Source: Silvanigrella aquatica (lineage in GTDB: Bacteria > Bdellovibrionota_B > Oligoflexia > Silvanigrellales > Silvanigrellaceae). Taken from it: DNA of 64,000 nucleotides. Location of the stretch: the NCBI RefSeq assembly GCF_001907975.1, contig NZ_CP017834.1, forward strand, positions 2,501,523 through 2,565,522. The letters are read 5' to 3'. Shown in pieces: positions 62,856 through 64,000 of the stretch. The notes beneath the pieces are model-generated. The model ran no database searches, had not been told where the DNA came from, and saw nothing but the letters and a program-made list of their open reading frames with translations. Made by a program: the position numbers and the translations under genes. The number at the start of each line of letters is the position of its first letter. Positions within the stretch are counted from its first letter, which is position 1.

Positions 62856-64000
62856 ATGATATCGCAAGACTTTTTTTTATGGAAAATACCTTATTTTTTA
62901 ATAAATAAGACTTTAATGATTAGTTTATTAATAATATCGATAACTACTATTATTTTTAATAAATATTATTTTAGCTACGAAATAATGTTAACAATATCTT
63001 GTATATCTGCCTGGATAATTACCATAACATATTTTTTATTTCGCCTAGTATACTTCAGTGGCATAAACCAATATTTATTTTACTCTAAATTAGCTGCTAT
63101 TTTTGCCATACTTTGCTGGACAGACATAATCATTACAATAACTAATGAAGAAAACTTAATAAAAATTGCAACATACATTGAAAAAATACCTATGCTCATA
63201 TTTTATTTATCCGTTCTAAAAAACAAGAAAAAATACAATATGAAAGTAGAAAGAATGGAACCCTGGATTGCTGCCATTTATTATTTAACTATTCCGATTA
63301 TTCTGATATCAATTTATTCTGCGCTATTTTCTAATAGGACAGCAAATTTTATTGCCGAAATTATTTTATTATATATTTATATAATTGCTCTTTTTCATGC
63401 TTTTACGGTATCAATTTTTGAATATTGTCGTCTTGGAAAACTACAAGACGATATGGAAAAAAGAAACGTAGAAATTTTACATTTTGCAGAAAAATCTAAA
63501 GAATCTACAAGACTCAAAGGCGAATTTTTAGCAAATATGAGCCATGAATTAAGAACACCTTTAAATGGAATTCTTGGCTCAGCAAATCTTCTTATAGGTA
63601 CGAAATTAAATCAGGAGCAAAGAAATTACTTAGAAATTCTAAGAATATGCGGAAATAATTTACTTGTCATTATTAATGAAATATTGGACTACTCAAAAAT
63701 TGAGGCTAATAAATTAGAACTAGAGCATATTCCATTTGATATTAATACCTGCATTGAAAATGTTTTTGAGTTGTTAGCGCCAGCTGCAGCGGCACAAGAA
63801 ACAGAGCTCATATACAATATTGATTATAATGTTCCACAACAAATTATTGGTGATTACACTCGCATTCAACAAGTGCTCACTCACTTAGTCGATAATGCTA
63901 TTAAATTTACAAAACAAGGCTATGCATTAGTCAAAGTCACAGCAAATCTCAATACAAATAACAAATATATTTTAAAATTTGAAGTTAGGGATACAGGCAG
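62856..64000 (+). CDS. Hybrid-type sensor histidine kinase, N-terminal part (runs off the window)
   Basis: The frame starts at ATG 62856 with aaggaatagg about 10 nt upstream and is open to the end of the window (381 codons). Residues about 10-200 contain several TM helices (INKTLMISLLIISITTIIF, ISAWIITITYFLF, and others). The cytosolic part has HisKA with the phosphorylatable His230 in FLANMSHELRTPLNGIL. The HATPase begins near VDNAIKF and EVRDTG. The layout parallels the preceding kinase, 29 nt away. The C-terminal receivers, if any, lie beyond the window. Confidence 0.88.
   Translation, partial: MISQDFFLWKIPYFLINKTLMISLLIISITTIIFNKYYFSYEIMLTISCISAWIITITYFLFRLVYFSGINQYLFYSKLAAIFAILCWTDIIITITNEENLIKIATYIEKIPMLIFYLSVLKNKKKYNMKVERMEPWIAAIYYLTIPIILISIYSALFSNRTANFIAEIILLYIYIIALFHAFTVSIFEYCRLGKLQDDMEKRNVEILHFAEKSKESTRLKGEFLANMSHELRTPLNGILGSANLLIGTKLNQEQRNYLEILRICGNNLLVIINEILDYSKIEANKLELEHIPFDINTCIENVFELLAPAAAAQETELIYNIDYNVPQQIIGDYTRIQQVLTHLVDNAIKFTKQGYALVKVTANLNTNNKYILKFEVRDTG

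Overview
The window is AT-rich DNA from a flagellated Gram-negative bacterium. Several things support this: many lipobox-bearing lipoproteins, a flgM-flgN-flgK-flgL cluster, a NADH:quinone oxidoreductase (nuo) operon with a fused nuoCD, and many two-component signalling proteins. The combination of low GC, a fused B12-dependent acyl-CoA mutase, histidine utilisation genes and eukaryotic-like secreted proteins suggests the Bdellovibrionota/Oligoflexia (Silvanigrella-like) lineage. That placement is inference from gene content and protein character; no marker gene such as 16S rRNA is present.

Layout. 1-1.3 kb: an intact-looking IS3-family element sitting in a decayed gene. 1.8-12.2 kb: an accessory region of small secreted proteins and lipoproteins, including a lipoprotein with a complete ubiquitin-specific protease (USP) catalytic signature and a lipoprotein with a kinase-like catalytic loop. 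It also holds a HAD fragment, a relic of a second IS3 copy, a sterol-desaturase-family membrane protein, an ABC-F protein and a frameshifted amidohydrolase. 12.5-18.4 kb: an Rhs/TcC-like giant protein with an unrecognised C-terminal tip, preceded by a co-directional unknown. 18.6-20.7 kb: a graveyard of an Rpn nuclease split by one amber codon, a small GIY-YIG-like ORF, and a broken ATPase-type regulator. 21-25 kb: tRNA-Arg(CCG), ftsI and murF. 25-32.8 kb: icmF, a KAP NTPase overlapping a class III aminotransferase, a sucrase/ferredoxin-like protein and an FMN reductase. 32.9-36.2 kb: flagellar hook-filament junction genes and their regulators. 36.6-41 kb: fadD, a GDSL hydrolase, and two translationally coupled lipoproteins. 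41.2-46.8 kb: nuoCD-E-F-G-I. 47-53.9 kb: a YciO/Sua5 protein, an unknown P-loop protein, DoxX, hutU-hutI and a TrmH-type methyltransferase.

54-64 kb is a dense signalling island: a membrane four-helix-type sensor-like protein, a receiver-histidine kinase, an HNH nuclease, a degenerate receiver fused to TPRs, an HPt protein, a receiver with a PilZ-like tail, and two large hybrid histidine kinases. The second kinase runs off the end of the window. HPt, REC and hybrid kinases together could form a phosphorelay; the degenerate receiver-TPR protein probably acts as a scaffold rather than a phospho-switch.

The most novel-looking items are the secreted USP-like deubiquitinase, the neighbouring kinase-like lipoprotein, the pseudo-receiver TPR protein in a seemingly closed phosphorelay cluster, and the Rhs pair. 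No CRISPR array, rRNA or convincing riboswitch was seen.
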